64,000 bases of DNA from NCBI GenBank assembly GCA_963082975.1, contig OY720345.1, positions 30,884,611 to 30,948,610 on the forward strand. The letters run 5' to 3'. The translations under genes were made by a program, and so were the position numbers. Shown piece after piece: positions 47,021 through 53,841 of this stretch. The stretch's first letter is position 1; each line of letters opens with the position of its first letter. This DNA comes from Labia minor (Eukaryota; Arthropoda; Insecta; Dermaptera; Spongiphoridae). The notes beneath the pieces were generated by a model. It saw only the letters and a program-made list of their open reading frames with translations. It had not been told where the DNA came from and ran no database searches.

Positions 47021-49845
47021 GTGAAAAATTCTAAAGTCACTTTTGGATTCTAGAGGTCATGAAACGCGAAGATATGCAAAAATTTTTAAATTCTGAGCAA
47101 TGTGCAGACAAAAACCTTTTTTTATATATATAGATTATTATTTATTATATTTTAAAATAGAAAGAAAGAAAAAAAAATTTGTCGTTAATAAACTTGGAAT
47201 AGAAATATCTCTTGAGATATGCTTGATTCTATTTGTTTTTTATTTATTTAGTTATTTTATTTAATTACCTAATTATTGTAATTATTTTGATTTATTTATT
47301 TATTTTAATTACTTTGTAATTATTTTGATTTATTTCAATTATTTTATTTATTTTATTTATTATTTATTTTAATTACTTTAATTATTGTAATTATTTTGAT
47401 TTATTTCAATTTTATTTATTATTTATTTTAATTTCACTTTATTATCTAATCTTCTTACTCACATTTCACAATCACTTGGTGTAGTAAGCAGGAAAGACGG
47501 CGAGAGGCTATGTGTGCGCTCGTGGTTGTTGCCTTATGCTGAGTGTCTCGTAGACGGTTGTTGACGGAACAAGCTTCCGTGGAGTGAGGACTCGGCACGA
47601 AGATTTGAAAATCACCTGGGTCTGTTTAATCCAGTTGCCTTGTTGATGTCCTACCGTGACTGCGCCAGTAATGGATTTCAATCCCGTTGTTGCGTTTTTA
47701 AAAAACGAGGTTTTGAAGAAAAGTACAATTTGCTTTTCTTCAAATTTATTTTATTCAAAAATAATTAATTGTTACATATGTGTGCTATTGCACGGTTAAA
47801 TAATGAATGTTTCACTATATGGAATTAGTGATAACAAATGCAAGAGATTCACAATGAATCCTTGGGTGCAGGTAACTCGCAATGAGTCCCTGTGTGAGTA
47901 AATGCAGGTAACTCGCAATGAGTCCCTGAGCCTAAAGGGCAGAGCCTTCGGCCTTGAAGTGAGTAGACTACGAATAGAGAACTGACGACTGCTTATGAGA
48001 AGCTGTCTTATATAGTTAATTTAGTGATGTGCTTGCAAAAATAATGATGTCATGCTAACGCTGCAAGATATCTGTTTAGCATCTCAGGGTCTCTGCTGAC
48101 ATTGCAGGATACGGGTCCATAACTTACATACATACATACATACATACACACACACAGACATAATTCCAAAAATGGTATTTTCCGACTCAGGGAGGTCTAA
48201 AACGTCAAGATCTATCAAAATCTCCAAGTCGAAATTTTTGACGATTCCAATACTTCCCTTATACGAAGTATGCGGGAAAGTAAAAAGAAGCCTATTAATA
48301 AAAAAATATAATAGAATACAATAATTTTGATATAAAACAAATTTAAATTTTAAAAAAAAATACTCAATATAAATAAGACATAAATTTAAAACATCTCGTA
48401 ATATCATTTGTCTAAAAAACATATTTTAATTATCCAAGAAATCATTTTTGCACTTAAAATATATTGTAATTAATATTTGAAACAAAAACAAAAATAATAA
48501 AATTTTGTCATTTTAATTGAAGTTTTGAAAATATTTTTGTATTGATAAAAGTTTAAAAATAATATATTCAGTTTTTTTAAGCTTTCACTTTCAAATAGAA
48601 AAGAAGAAATATTCAATTATATAGAAAGAATAAATAAAAATTAAGTTAAATATGATCTAAATATTTTATTAAATAAATTTAAATGAGAACTTTTAGAATA
48701 AATTATTTAATTTAATGATATTTAAATATTAGAATTTAAAATAAAAAGTGAAATATTATAATAATTTTTAAATTCTGAGCAATATGCAGACAAAAACCTT
48801 TTTTTTATATATAGATAGTCGAGCTGGGGATGGCAATATGGGTTTTTCCAAAAAGAGAAAGTTACCTCCCCCCCCCCCCCCCCCGAGGCCCTAATAGGGA
48901 TTAATTTAATTATTTATTATATTTCAAAGGAATATTTTAATATCATTTTAAATGAATGAATGAAAATTCAAATTTTATATAGTTTACATAATTATTAATT
49001 TAATAAAATAAAATTTAATATTATAATTTAATAAAATAAAATTTAATTTAATAAAATATTAAAATAATAAAAATTAATAAATTTAAAAAAAAAATATATA
49101 ATAATTAAAGAAAAAAATGTGCCTTTGCAAGTTTCGAACTCAGGGTGCAAAGTCATAAGAAGACGCGCTAGCTCGCTCGGCCAGGAACCGCTTTTGTTTG
49201 CAAGTCTCCTATTAGAATTTATATACATGTCAAATTATCGCCACCAGCGCCTCTATGAGCTAGTATGGTAACTAAACTATTTTTAATTAATTAGCATTTC
49301 CTGGACACACCTTACCAATTAGCGGTTTTCTAAAGGAAGTCTGACATGCCCTGAGACCTACTGAATATACATAAAAAATTTCATAAGAATCGGTCAAGCC
49401 GTTTCGGAGGAGTATGATTTCAAAGTTTTGTGACACGAGAATTTTATATATAAGATTTATCATAATATTTTAAAATTAATTCTATTACATTTCTTTAATA
49501 GAGTGAAAATATAAAAATATCTGCTTTTTCCAATGATTGGATTCCAAAAGATAAAATCTATAAACATAAATTAATATTTATAATGATACGTGCTAATCAT
49601 CGTTTAATAATTAATGCCGGGTTGTTTTTTACGATTTCACTTGAAACATATTCCCAGGTATAAATCTATATATATATATATAATATTCACATTTATTTTT
49701 AAATATTAAAATATTTAATTTGTTAAAACATTTTAAAACTAATTATGAGTTGAATAGTATAATAATAATTATTTTTAATGTTTTGTTTTAGATGCTTAAT
49801 TCTGCTTATACATTTTTAACACTTTTACATCAAACTTTAAATTAA
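33328..49845 (+). CDS. OR-D: odorant receptor, 7 exons, 394 aa, giant intron 5
   Basis: Exons: 33328-33552, 33615-33927, 34041-34278, 34642-34741, 34811-34909, 49502-49657, 49792-49845. Frame and splice signals are intact throughout. The protein starts MNEFKFNQRILYYIGVWGDS; exon 2 has LTLIFWPFCILSGAIWF; exon 6 encodes ISAFSNDWIPKDKIYKHKL and LFFTISLETYSQ; exon 7 is MLNSAYTFLTLLHQTLN. Exon lengths equal those of OR-C. Intron 5 is 14,592 bp because of a nested transposon block at 35315-49455. Intron sequence on both sides (GGAAAACCTCAA, TTTTATAATAAT on the left; AATTAATTCTATTACATTT on the right) lines up with the short OR-C intron 5, so exons 6-7 belong to this gene. Expression across such an intron is unproven. 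Confidence 0.85.
34450..34562 (+). repeat. tRNA-derived (SINE-like) fragment in OR-D intron 3
   Basis: CAGGTTCAAGTCCTGG is a good pol III B box (GGTTCAAGTCC) inside a short stem. Upstream TTGACTCACATTCTCGTG could be an anticodon-arm remnant. It ends at GGCAGGGGTTGGCAAATC, which resembles a truncated hAT MITE end. OR-C intron 3 lacks it. Confidence 0.45.
35619..35966. mobile_element. PIF/Harbinger MITE, near-perfect palindrome
   Basis: Ends GGCCCGATTCACACACAAGT and ACTTGTGTGTGAATCGGGCC with a 3-bp TTA duplication (35616-35618 and 35967-35969). The sister Helitron copy near 260-275 shows the empty site CTCTCTTACGTCCC. The arms are about 150 bp long, so overlapping open frames on both strands are palindrome artefacts. 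Confidence 0.92.
36394..36824. mobile_element. hAT MITE in the Helitron, 431 bp
   Basis: Ends CAGAGGTTCTTAAACTGTGG and AGTTTAAGAACCTCTG with an 8-bp duplication GTCTATTA at 36386-36393 and 36825-36832. The empty site GGTCTATTATATTC is visible near 898 and 57340. The interior 36480-36740 may be a degenerate hAT transposase piece (short frame with CKIIVIHQSLLEIFTIYP) but this is weak. Confidence 0.93.
38010..38467 (-). repeat. LTR of the Gypsy element (3' side)
   Basis: Minus-strand start AGTTATGGACCCGTATCC, end ATCCATTACT. Contains a directly repeated word, CAGGTAACTCGCAATGAGTC on the plus strand, near 38213 and 38250. It matches the other LTR base for base as far as I can read. Confidence 0.93.
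38468..39853 (-). pseudogene. env-like region of the Gypsy element, broken
   Basis: Short minus-strand frames between pol and the 3' LTR include an N-terminal-type piece near pol and a C-terminal piece with a strong membrane segment (LMLIALLIITIIIIITV). The position and membrane anchor fit an env-like third gene as in errantiviruses. It is treated as a fossil with several breaks. Confidence 0.5.
39853..43221 (-). CDS. pol: pol of the Gypsy element (protease, RT, RNase H, integrase)
   Basis: The frame is open from its overlap with the end of gag. Protease motif DSGSTHSF lies near 43140-43166. RT follows (VPKKPDKNGRQQLR, LPFGLKN-type RMPFGLKNAPSTFQ, catalytic LVYIDDIIIF, FLGLLGYYRKFI). RNase H has TLTTDASNFALGAVLSQ and ITDHRPLVWL. 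Integrase has the HHCC finger (HNGVTNHRG...CNICLKTK) and VDTF / DNGNEF / GQIERFHSTL of the DDE core. It overlaps gag in the -1 frame, the usual read-through arrangement for this group. The first Met of the long open stretch, at 42582, lies within RT and is not the true beginning. It looks whole. Confidence 0.9.
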   Translation of the reverse strand, partial: LGPQLPFIWHPITNQKILIDSGSTHSFIQPSIAEISYPKLIKKKSILVKTNHGTSRCKLCIKGSFFEIFDTNIPLTFHLYNFHNSFQYLIGIDTLKKLKAKIDLKNNRFITNKVSFKLNFLTTEAKQNYLATTQASKHIIPSNLLTHLNKEERFEISKLISRYNDIIYKENTPLTFTHKIKHHIRTTDNVPVYSKSYRYPQIHKKEVENQINEMLKQKIIKPSHSPWSSPVWVVPKKPDKNGRQQLRTVIDYRQLNKKTIDDKYPIPNITDLLDKLGRSKYLSTIDLSSGFHQIEMASQDIEKTAFSTEQGHFEFLRMPFGLKNAPSTFQRAMDNILRGILNKFCLVYIDDIIIFSASLQDHINHIKLVFDRLRDANLKIKIEKCEFLQKEVPFLGHIITPEGIKPNPDKIKAIKNFPLPTTEKQLKSFLGLLGYYRKFINNFAKITKPLTRTLKKQNQINTKDPEYIRAFEKCKTLLINEPILTYPNFDKPFTLTTDASNFALGAVLSQKNDQNFDLPVAYASRTLNSHELNYSTIEKELLSIVWATQYFRPYLFGRKFKIITDHRPLVWLNSLKNPNSKFIRWRVKLSEYDFDIEHMKGKLNYVADPLSRIEINVNETTEQLNPHLEEYMNTFNDWISQPENLENSQTFEPDNENEINPSSSIKTLEDNLNKYKNQIIIKIKESSKESIQIVKLFGNNVLRFLVNTNRKRFKENITKFIKEYLTPKVNYYYYSETNIKIQLTEIIQEHFNEIKLNHCTKLVKDVENPDEQNEIIQNYHNGVTNHRGTNETYNKLKELYFWPNQKKDIQKLINNCNICLKTKYERHPLKTKLNITPTPTKPFETIHVDTFTIEKQKFITIIDSFSKYAQAYPIKSLDQRIIINKLLNFFSHHGIPEKIISDNGNEFKNEMLNDLLKLHKIEIHFICSQHPKSNGQIERFHSTLIEHINILNLRKEFANASIKNKIKYSLIAYNNTLHSITQLTPFEIISGHISNSNPVETDTQSADLNEYVNDHAQKIKALYSLIKDRITSNKQKFTGKFNKNCEDLPLIPKNILVKNKQKCNKTGKKFKRARIIKLNTKLKIAKINKTHPRQQDKIHLSNIKRPRKFTSTDDITTHLSCS
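43218..44201 (-). CDS. gag: gag of the Gypsy element, 327 aa
   Basis: Minus-strand frame starting MANPIRPASLQTPPTLSVP. The middle has the capsid-like segment IPEFHGDAKTLYRFLDISG, followed by LLKGLRDPVGQSMRTKNPP and a basic, Asn/Thr-rich tail ending in an acidic stretch. No CCHC zinc knuckle is seen, as in several insect errantivirus-like Gag proteins. It looks whole. The Helitron at 44214 begins just upstream of the start codon. Confidence 0.85.
   Translation of the reverse strand: MANPIRPASLQTPPTLSVPIPTTASPSHTQFKMQYLDMIPEFHGDAKTLYRFLDISGKIMDKFFNYTDPTDFQNEVIANSILSKIKSEAAQKLTAFNSNNFETLKNFLIDTYSDKRDIYTLTLELTHLKQYPSETPFNFYDKITNILQSIISNVELSNEGHDKNSIKIFSENLALRVLLKGLRDPVGQSMRTKNPPTLSAALSMLTNDFQYECKQSIHTNNQQNFNKTLNNTFSQTNKPTYRTPQNINFRTPLKKSPETPTNKIQHPGRKLFSPKGSPAANNPNYNKKEVTCDDTYDEFNESEDETSLDDFLEDLPTDPDPPDQETH
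44440..45420 (-). pseudogene. LINE RT fragment carried by the Helitron
   Basis: Minus-strand frames give, in order, a diverged DDLN-type palm piece, KKKYLVTK, NIQNVEFEYVEKLNVITK, ALYGWEAWSMILGDESRFRV, FENRIL, PKKDEVTG, RKRPLGKPMT-like and AQDRDTWRNVVAAA. This covers the palm to C-terminus of a non-LTR RT, with several frame breaks. It is the most readable copy of this cargo in the window. Confidence 0.75.
46930..47021 (+). repeat. (ACAG)n microsatellite, about 23 units
   Basis: A pure tetranucleotide run preceded by AATCGGTTCAGCCAATTCTG and followed by GTGAAAAATTCTAAAGTC. Other Helitron copies lack this block. The same context of an AATC.GTT.AGCC word followed by a microsatellite occurs in repeats E and B. 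Confidence 0.9.
47667..48124 (-). repeat. LTR of the Gypsy element (5' side)
   Basis: Same 458-bp sequence as 38010-38467. The primer-binding site lies directly to its left at 47651-47666 on the plus strand. Confidence 0.93.
49128..49196 (-). other. tRNA-like module in the Helitron (second form)
   Basis: Minus strand TGGCCGAGCGAGCTAGCGCG fits an A box and D arm; TTCTTATGAC a possible anticodon arm (CTT); GAGTTCGAAAC a B box. Acceptor pairing is weak. The sequence differs from the module at 1960 mainly in the A-box half. Confidence 0.5.
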
Positions 49846-50404
49846 AATATTTATATGAAAACAATCAATTTTTTAACTGATTTCTATGGACTATCTATTG
49901 ACTAACTACATTAGAATTTAGAATATAATATAATTCGATTGGCAAATGAAGATGCTAGGGATATAGAAATAAAAATTGTCTTATATAAATAGATAATTTT
50001 AAATTAGATAGAAAATAAAATTAAATCTCTTAAATATATATTTTTAAAAATATATTGAAAATAATTATCATTATTATCACTTTATTTTGCTGTAGATTTT
50101 GAATCATCACGATTATATAAAAAATATTCTTCAATTTAATTAATCTTAATATAAAATTTGTTTTTTAGATATAAAACTTTTATTTTGATGTATATGTATA
50201 TTTAATAAATGTATAAAATATTATTATTTATATTTGAAACCCCCTAATTATAATTTATATGAAAATTACAAAATCAACATATTTTACGGTATAAGTTATA
50301 TTATATTATATTTAATAATTTTGGAAAGAGAGAGAGTGAGGCTTTGAGGAATTTATTACATTTATTTATATTTTCTCAATATAAATTATAAAATTAAAAA
50401 TCTG
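49846..50404 (+). other. 3' flank of OR-D
   Basis: AT-rich, similar to the OR-C 3' flank for about 300 bp, then unrelated AT-rich sequence up to repeat F. No gene seen. Confidence 0.5.
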
Positions 50405-50912
50405 GATTGTCTCCACTCGACTATCTCGCAAATTTAATTAATTAACACATATATTATATTTAAATTAAATTTAATTAATTAAATTATATATTAAAATTAA
50501 TAAATAATATTTCAGTAGATTTCGCGATTCAATCAAACTGAAATTCTATGTATAGCAGTTTTATACAATTTTTAACCATGTGAAAAACTATCAAACATAT
50601 CTTTATTTTTACGGTTAGTTTAAAGGAAAAAAAAATGATATCGTGGTAGGTAATGACCCTCTTACGAAAGAGCTAGATTTCTCAAAAGATGATAAAAAAC
50701 TAAGAATTTTGATTAATGCTCGTGTGCCAAATTTTATTATTCTAGCTCATTTTTTGCATAATTTTGTCTACATACATACACATAAAGAGACATTTTTCTC
50801 AACCTTAGTGAAAATAACTCAGGGACCTTCAAAACGTATAAAAACATCAAAATCTCGACATCGAAAATTTTCGTGATCGCAATACTATCTCTGGCGAGGT
50901 AGTAAACATTAT
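50405..50912 (+). repeat. Repeat family F, near-complete copy
   Basis: Start words TCTCCACTCGACTATCTCGC and end CTCTGGCGAGGTAGTAAAC form short inverted ends (ACTATCTCGC). The interior has CAATCAAACTGAAATTCTAT, CATACATACACATAAAGAG and AAAACGTATAAAAACATC. Confidence 0.65.
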
Positions 50913-50999
50913 ACGTATTATTCGAGTATGTAGGTATAGCTCACAATTTTAAAAAAATATCAGTAAAATAAAACTTTTAAAATAAATTTTTAATTTTTA

Positions 51000-52030
51000 A
51001 TTTTCACATTAAGAAAAAAAAATTATATTATTTTATAAAATAGAAGATTTAAATTAATTATTTACATGTCGTTTAAGTTAATTATTTTATGACATTTAGT
51101 TAAGGTAATTATATCACATACTATTTAGATAAAAATTGAAGAGAAAAATTATATTTTCATTCGTCGTTGGTTATATCATCGGGTTACGATCAATGCCAAT
51201 ATAGTTTACTATTTACAAACTTCCTTGAGACACAATTTAAATTAATGAATATATATTTATATTTATAATTCATGATAACATAAACATGGCAGAAATATCT
51301 ATTACTGTATATATATCAAATAGCTAAGATCAAAATTCAAAGGTGATATAAAATTATTTTTTATACCAGGAAGATTTTATCTCCTTTGAGAGTGCTTCAA
51401 AAAAAAAAAAAAAAAAGAAATTCACTTGCTGTGACTCCAACCACATTCCGGCTCTAGTAAAATTACATTAACAGTCAGAACCGAAGCAGGACCCGGAATG
51501 TGGTTGGAGCCAGAACTGGTCAATTTCTCAAAATGGCTCTACAGCTCTGCTTAAGTGGCGGATAATCAAAATGGCTTCCTCTAAAGTACCTTTATTTTTT
51601 CATGTCCTCCGATTAACAATAGTATTGAAAGATGGATGAATGAGAGAAAATTGCAAAAATGGAGATTACTACAGAGTTAAATAAAAGTTGTCTTTTATTA
51701 TAGTTATTTATAATATTTATTCTTATTAGCTGGTTAGTTTTATTTATTATTCATTTTGTTTAATTTTTATAAACAATATTTTTTTAGTGTATTTTATTTG
51801 AAAAAATGTAAAGATCAATATAAATATAATATTAAAAACAATCAAATATTCTGATAACTTAAAAGAGCAAATAAAATATAATATTAACAATGATTAAATC
51901 TACTGATAACTAGCAAGAACAAATATTGATTAAATTTAAAATGTTTTCTAATATTAATAGATTTAAAGAATCCCTAAAAAATATTTTAGGTTATGGGGTC
52001 AATAAATAATATTTATAGAATAATAAGCTG
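51000..52030 (+). repeat. Spacer duplicated with the OR unit, copy 2 (mariner-free)
   Basis: Pairs with 24836-26900. It includes the empty mariner site TATTACTGTATATATATC near 51300 and a small foldback with ACTCCAACCACATTCCGGCT (about 51430) and CCGGAATGTGGTTGGAGCC (about 51492). Confidence 0.75.
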
Positions 52031-52059
52031 TGAAAACCGCAGCGGGCCTAATAGCTAGT

Positions 52060-52720
52060 TATTTTACAAATATTAAATATATAGGTACGCCCCTGTACCT
52101 CTGGAATGTTTAGAAGGATACTCTGTATATGTGCGTGTTTTTAATTTATTTTAATTATTTATTATTATTTATATTAACTTAATTAGAGTACCTTAATATT
52201 CTTAATTTTTAATTTTCTTTCATTATTGTATTGAGTTTTAGTCACACTTTAATATTAATTTAGAAACATGTCAAGAGATATTAATTTTGAAGATTAAAAG
52301 AAAAAAACAAAATTAAAAATTATAATCTAGAAGTAAGAAAATAAATTTTAGGAAATTTATATAAGATTTTATTTCAATTTGTAAATAATATCGATCTTTA
52401 TATAAATTTTATATTAATAACAATTTTATATTCAATCTACTCAATTTAAACTCAAAAAATGCATATTCTTATTTTATTGAAAACCAAACTAAAAAAATAT
52501 TGATTAAAAATGAAATCTTTGATAAAATATGTATCCTTTTAAAGAATGCTGATTGATATGTAATCATAACACAGAAATCTTGATAGATTTTCGTAGATAA
52601 CAATTCTTTTTAATTCTTGGGGGTGAATACTAAAATAAATAATATTAAATATATAGGTAGGCTCATGTATATCTGGATTATTTAGATGATACTCTGAATG
52701 TATGTGTTTTTAATTTATTT
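52060..52720 (+). repeat. Direct repeats flanking an orphan OR promoter
   Basis: The sequence beginning ATATTAAATATATAGGTA at about 52070 recurs at about 52645 (TATATAGGTAGGCTCATGTA), each followed by GGAT.. TTTAGA.GATACTCTG and a TTTATTTTAATT-type tail. Between them lies 52335-52637, an OR upstream region. Confidence 0.6.
52335..52637 (+). promoter_or_regulatory. Orphan OR promoter without a gene
   Basis: Matches 27340-27650 and 32940-33235 including GAATGCTGATTGATAT at 52544-52559, and stops at GGTGAATACTAAAAT, before the TATA box and exon 1. No OR exon follows before OR-E. It is a relic of another duplicated unit. Confidence 0.7.
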
Positions 52721-52851
52721 AGTTTATATATATTTATTATTTATATTATTTTAATTAAGAGTACCTTAATATTCTTAATTTTTTCATTTTCTTTCTTTAT
52801 TGTATTAGATACTAGTATGAGTCACACTTTAATTTAATTTAGAATCATATA

Positions 52852-53072
52852 CCGTATTTTTCGCCGTCAACCATGTAACATACTAAGAGCTATCTTTACT
52901 CTCATAAACAGTCAGCAAACAGTGAAAGTAACAAAAATAAGGCTGTGATGTTTTTATTCTAACAGGGCAGCGGAGGATCATGGTAGGCTTTTGTATTTGC
53001 CGTATAAGACGCAGGCACTTTTCGCCCCCGATTGGGGGGGGGGAAGTGCGTCTTATACGGCGAAAAATACAG
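52852..53072. mobile_element. TA-flanked MITE, 221 bp
   Basis: Ends CCGTATTTTTCGCCGT and CGGCGAAAAATACAG with TA on both sides (52850-52851, 53073-53074). GCCGTATAAGACGC and GCGTCTTATACGGC form a long inner hairpin at the right side. A Tc1/mariner/pogo-type non-autonomous element is the likely class. Confidence 0.75.
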
Positions 53073-53344
53073 TACATAAATATTAATTTTGTTTATTAAT
53101 AGAAAAACATAAAATAATCTATAAGTATCAAAATATGTTTTCAGGAATTTACATAAGATAGAAACTAGTATTAAAACCTTAGGACTCTTTTGTAACTATA
53201 ATTTTATTTTTAATTTGAAGAAAAGTCCAATTGATGGATACCCATTGCTGAGGAGCATATTGGGACCATGCCCCTTTATTAAAAACATGTGAATAATTTA
53301 ATACGATTTATAGCGATTCATAGCGTAAAAGGAGACCTGTAAAG

Positions 53345-53805
53345 ATTGAAAAAAGTATTTTTAGCATGATGTCTGTCCGTCCGTCCGTCCATCTGTCCAT
53401 TGTGTCCTTATAGACGTGTATAGGTTGAACAGCTCAACGAATTTTGATAAAATTTGGTATATTTATTTAATGCATCAGTAGCATGAATTCATCAACTTTT
53501 GGTGTATATCCGGAAACCGGAAGTGGTCGTTTACAATGTATTAATTTCATATTCATTGTCAGAAAATATTTCACTTAAAATAATAGTGATAAATAATTGA
53601 TTAATTAAACTAAATTAAACTTAAAATAAACTTAAATAAACTAAAAATAAAAATCAATATAATATAATTTAGTCATTTTAATTCAAGTATTAAAAATATT
53701 TTTTTTATTCGATATATGAATAAATATATACTCGTATACCTATAATGTTGTTTCGAAATTAATTTATTTCAAATCGTCGGTCGGTTCTGTGCCTGTGGCC
53801 ATAGC
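53345..53805 (-). repeat. Repeat family E, deleted inverted copy
   Basis: Shows AGCATGATGTCTGTCCGTCC, CTCAACGAATTTTGAT, CCGGAAACCGGAAGTGG and the AAATCGTCGGTCGGTTC end. The middle is replaced by AT-rich sequence. Confidence 0.55.
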
Positions 53806-53841
53806 TCATTTTTTTTATTCAAAATTCAAAACTTTCTTATA

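Larger units (their letters stand above)
44214..47134 (-). mobile_element. Helitron inserted in the Gypsy leader, 2921 bp
   Basis: Minus-strand 3' end: hairpin GAGCGCCGAAGGCGCTC, TGAGCAG, CTAG (plus 44214-44217), host A at 44213. Minus-strand 5' end: TCTATATATATAAAAAAAGG at 47134, host T at 47135. It has only the single short-type 5' end that is internal in the chimeric copies. It carries the LINE fragment (about 44440-45420) and an (ACAG)n array. It post-dates the Gypsy insertion. Confidence 0.9.
38010..48124 (-). mobile_element. Ty3/Gypsy LTR element, errantivirus-like
   Basis: Two 458-bp LTRs (38010-38467 and 47667-48124) look identical by eye, with a 4-bp TACA duplication at 38006-38009 and 48125-48128 in the microsatellite of repeat B. 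The minus-strand primer-binding site GGCGCAGTCACGGTAGG next to the right LTR resembles the tRNA-Ser type used by insect 17.6/297-like elements; a purine tract (AGGAGGGAGG, minus) abuts the left LTR. Order is gag, pol, then an env-like stretch. gag and pol look whole; the env-like region looks broken, with perhaps three to five breaks. A Helitron is inserted in the leader. Identical LTRs imply a recent insertion. Confidence 0.92.
37036..48282 (+). repeat. Repeat family B, copy 3, split by the Gypsy element
   Basis: The left part (37036-38009) starts TAAGCGGGAG and runs to the (ACATAC)n tract; the right part (48125-48282) resumes in that tract and ends GCGGGAAAGTA. It lies in an A-rich site of the Helitron whose unbroken form is seen near 1095-1110. 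Confidence 0.8.
35315..49455 (-). mobile_element. Chimeric Helitron in OR-D intron 5, carrying nested insertions
   Basis: Minus-strand 3' end: hairpin GAGCGCCGAAGGCGCTC, GGGGCAG, then CTAG (plus 35315-35318) with host A at 35314. Minus-strand 5' end: TCTTATATATAAAATTCTCG at 49455 with host T at 49456. The outer A/T flank and the OR-C intron show precise insertion. Inside its own sequence are a PIF MITE (35619), a hAT MITE (36394) and repeat B (37036-48282), which holds a Gypsy element. Helitron DNA proper is about 2.1 kb. An internal second Helitron 5' end (TCTATATATAAAAAAAAGG, minus, near 48814) precedes a poly-C tract at about 48867-48884. Confidence 0.88.

Noticed and set aside
46930-47021. 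Regular repeat array that could suggest a CRISPR
   Set aside because: It is a pure (ACAG)n microsatellite without spacers, in eukaryotic transposon DNA.
49043-49228. 61-aa minus-strand frame
   Set aside because: It spans the tRNA-like module and AT-rich Helitron sequence and is not kept in sister copies.
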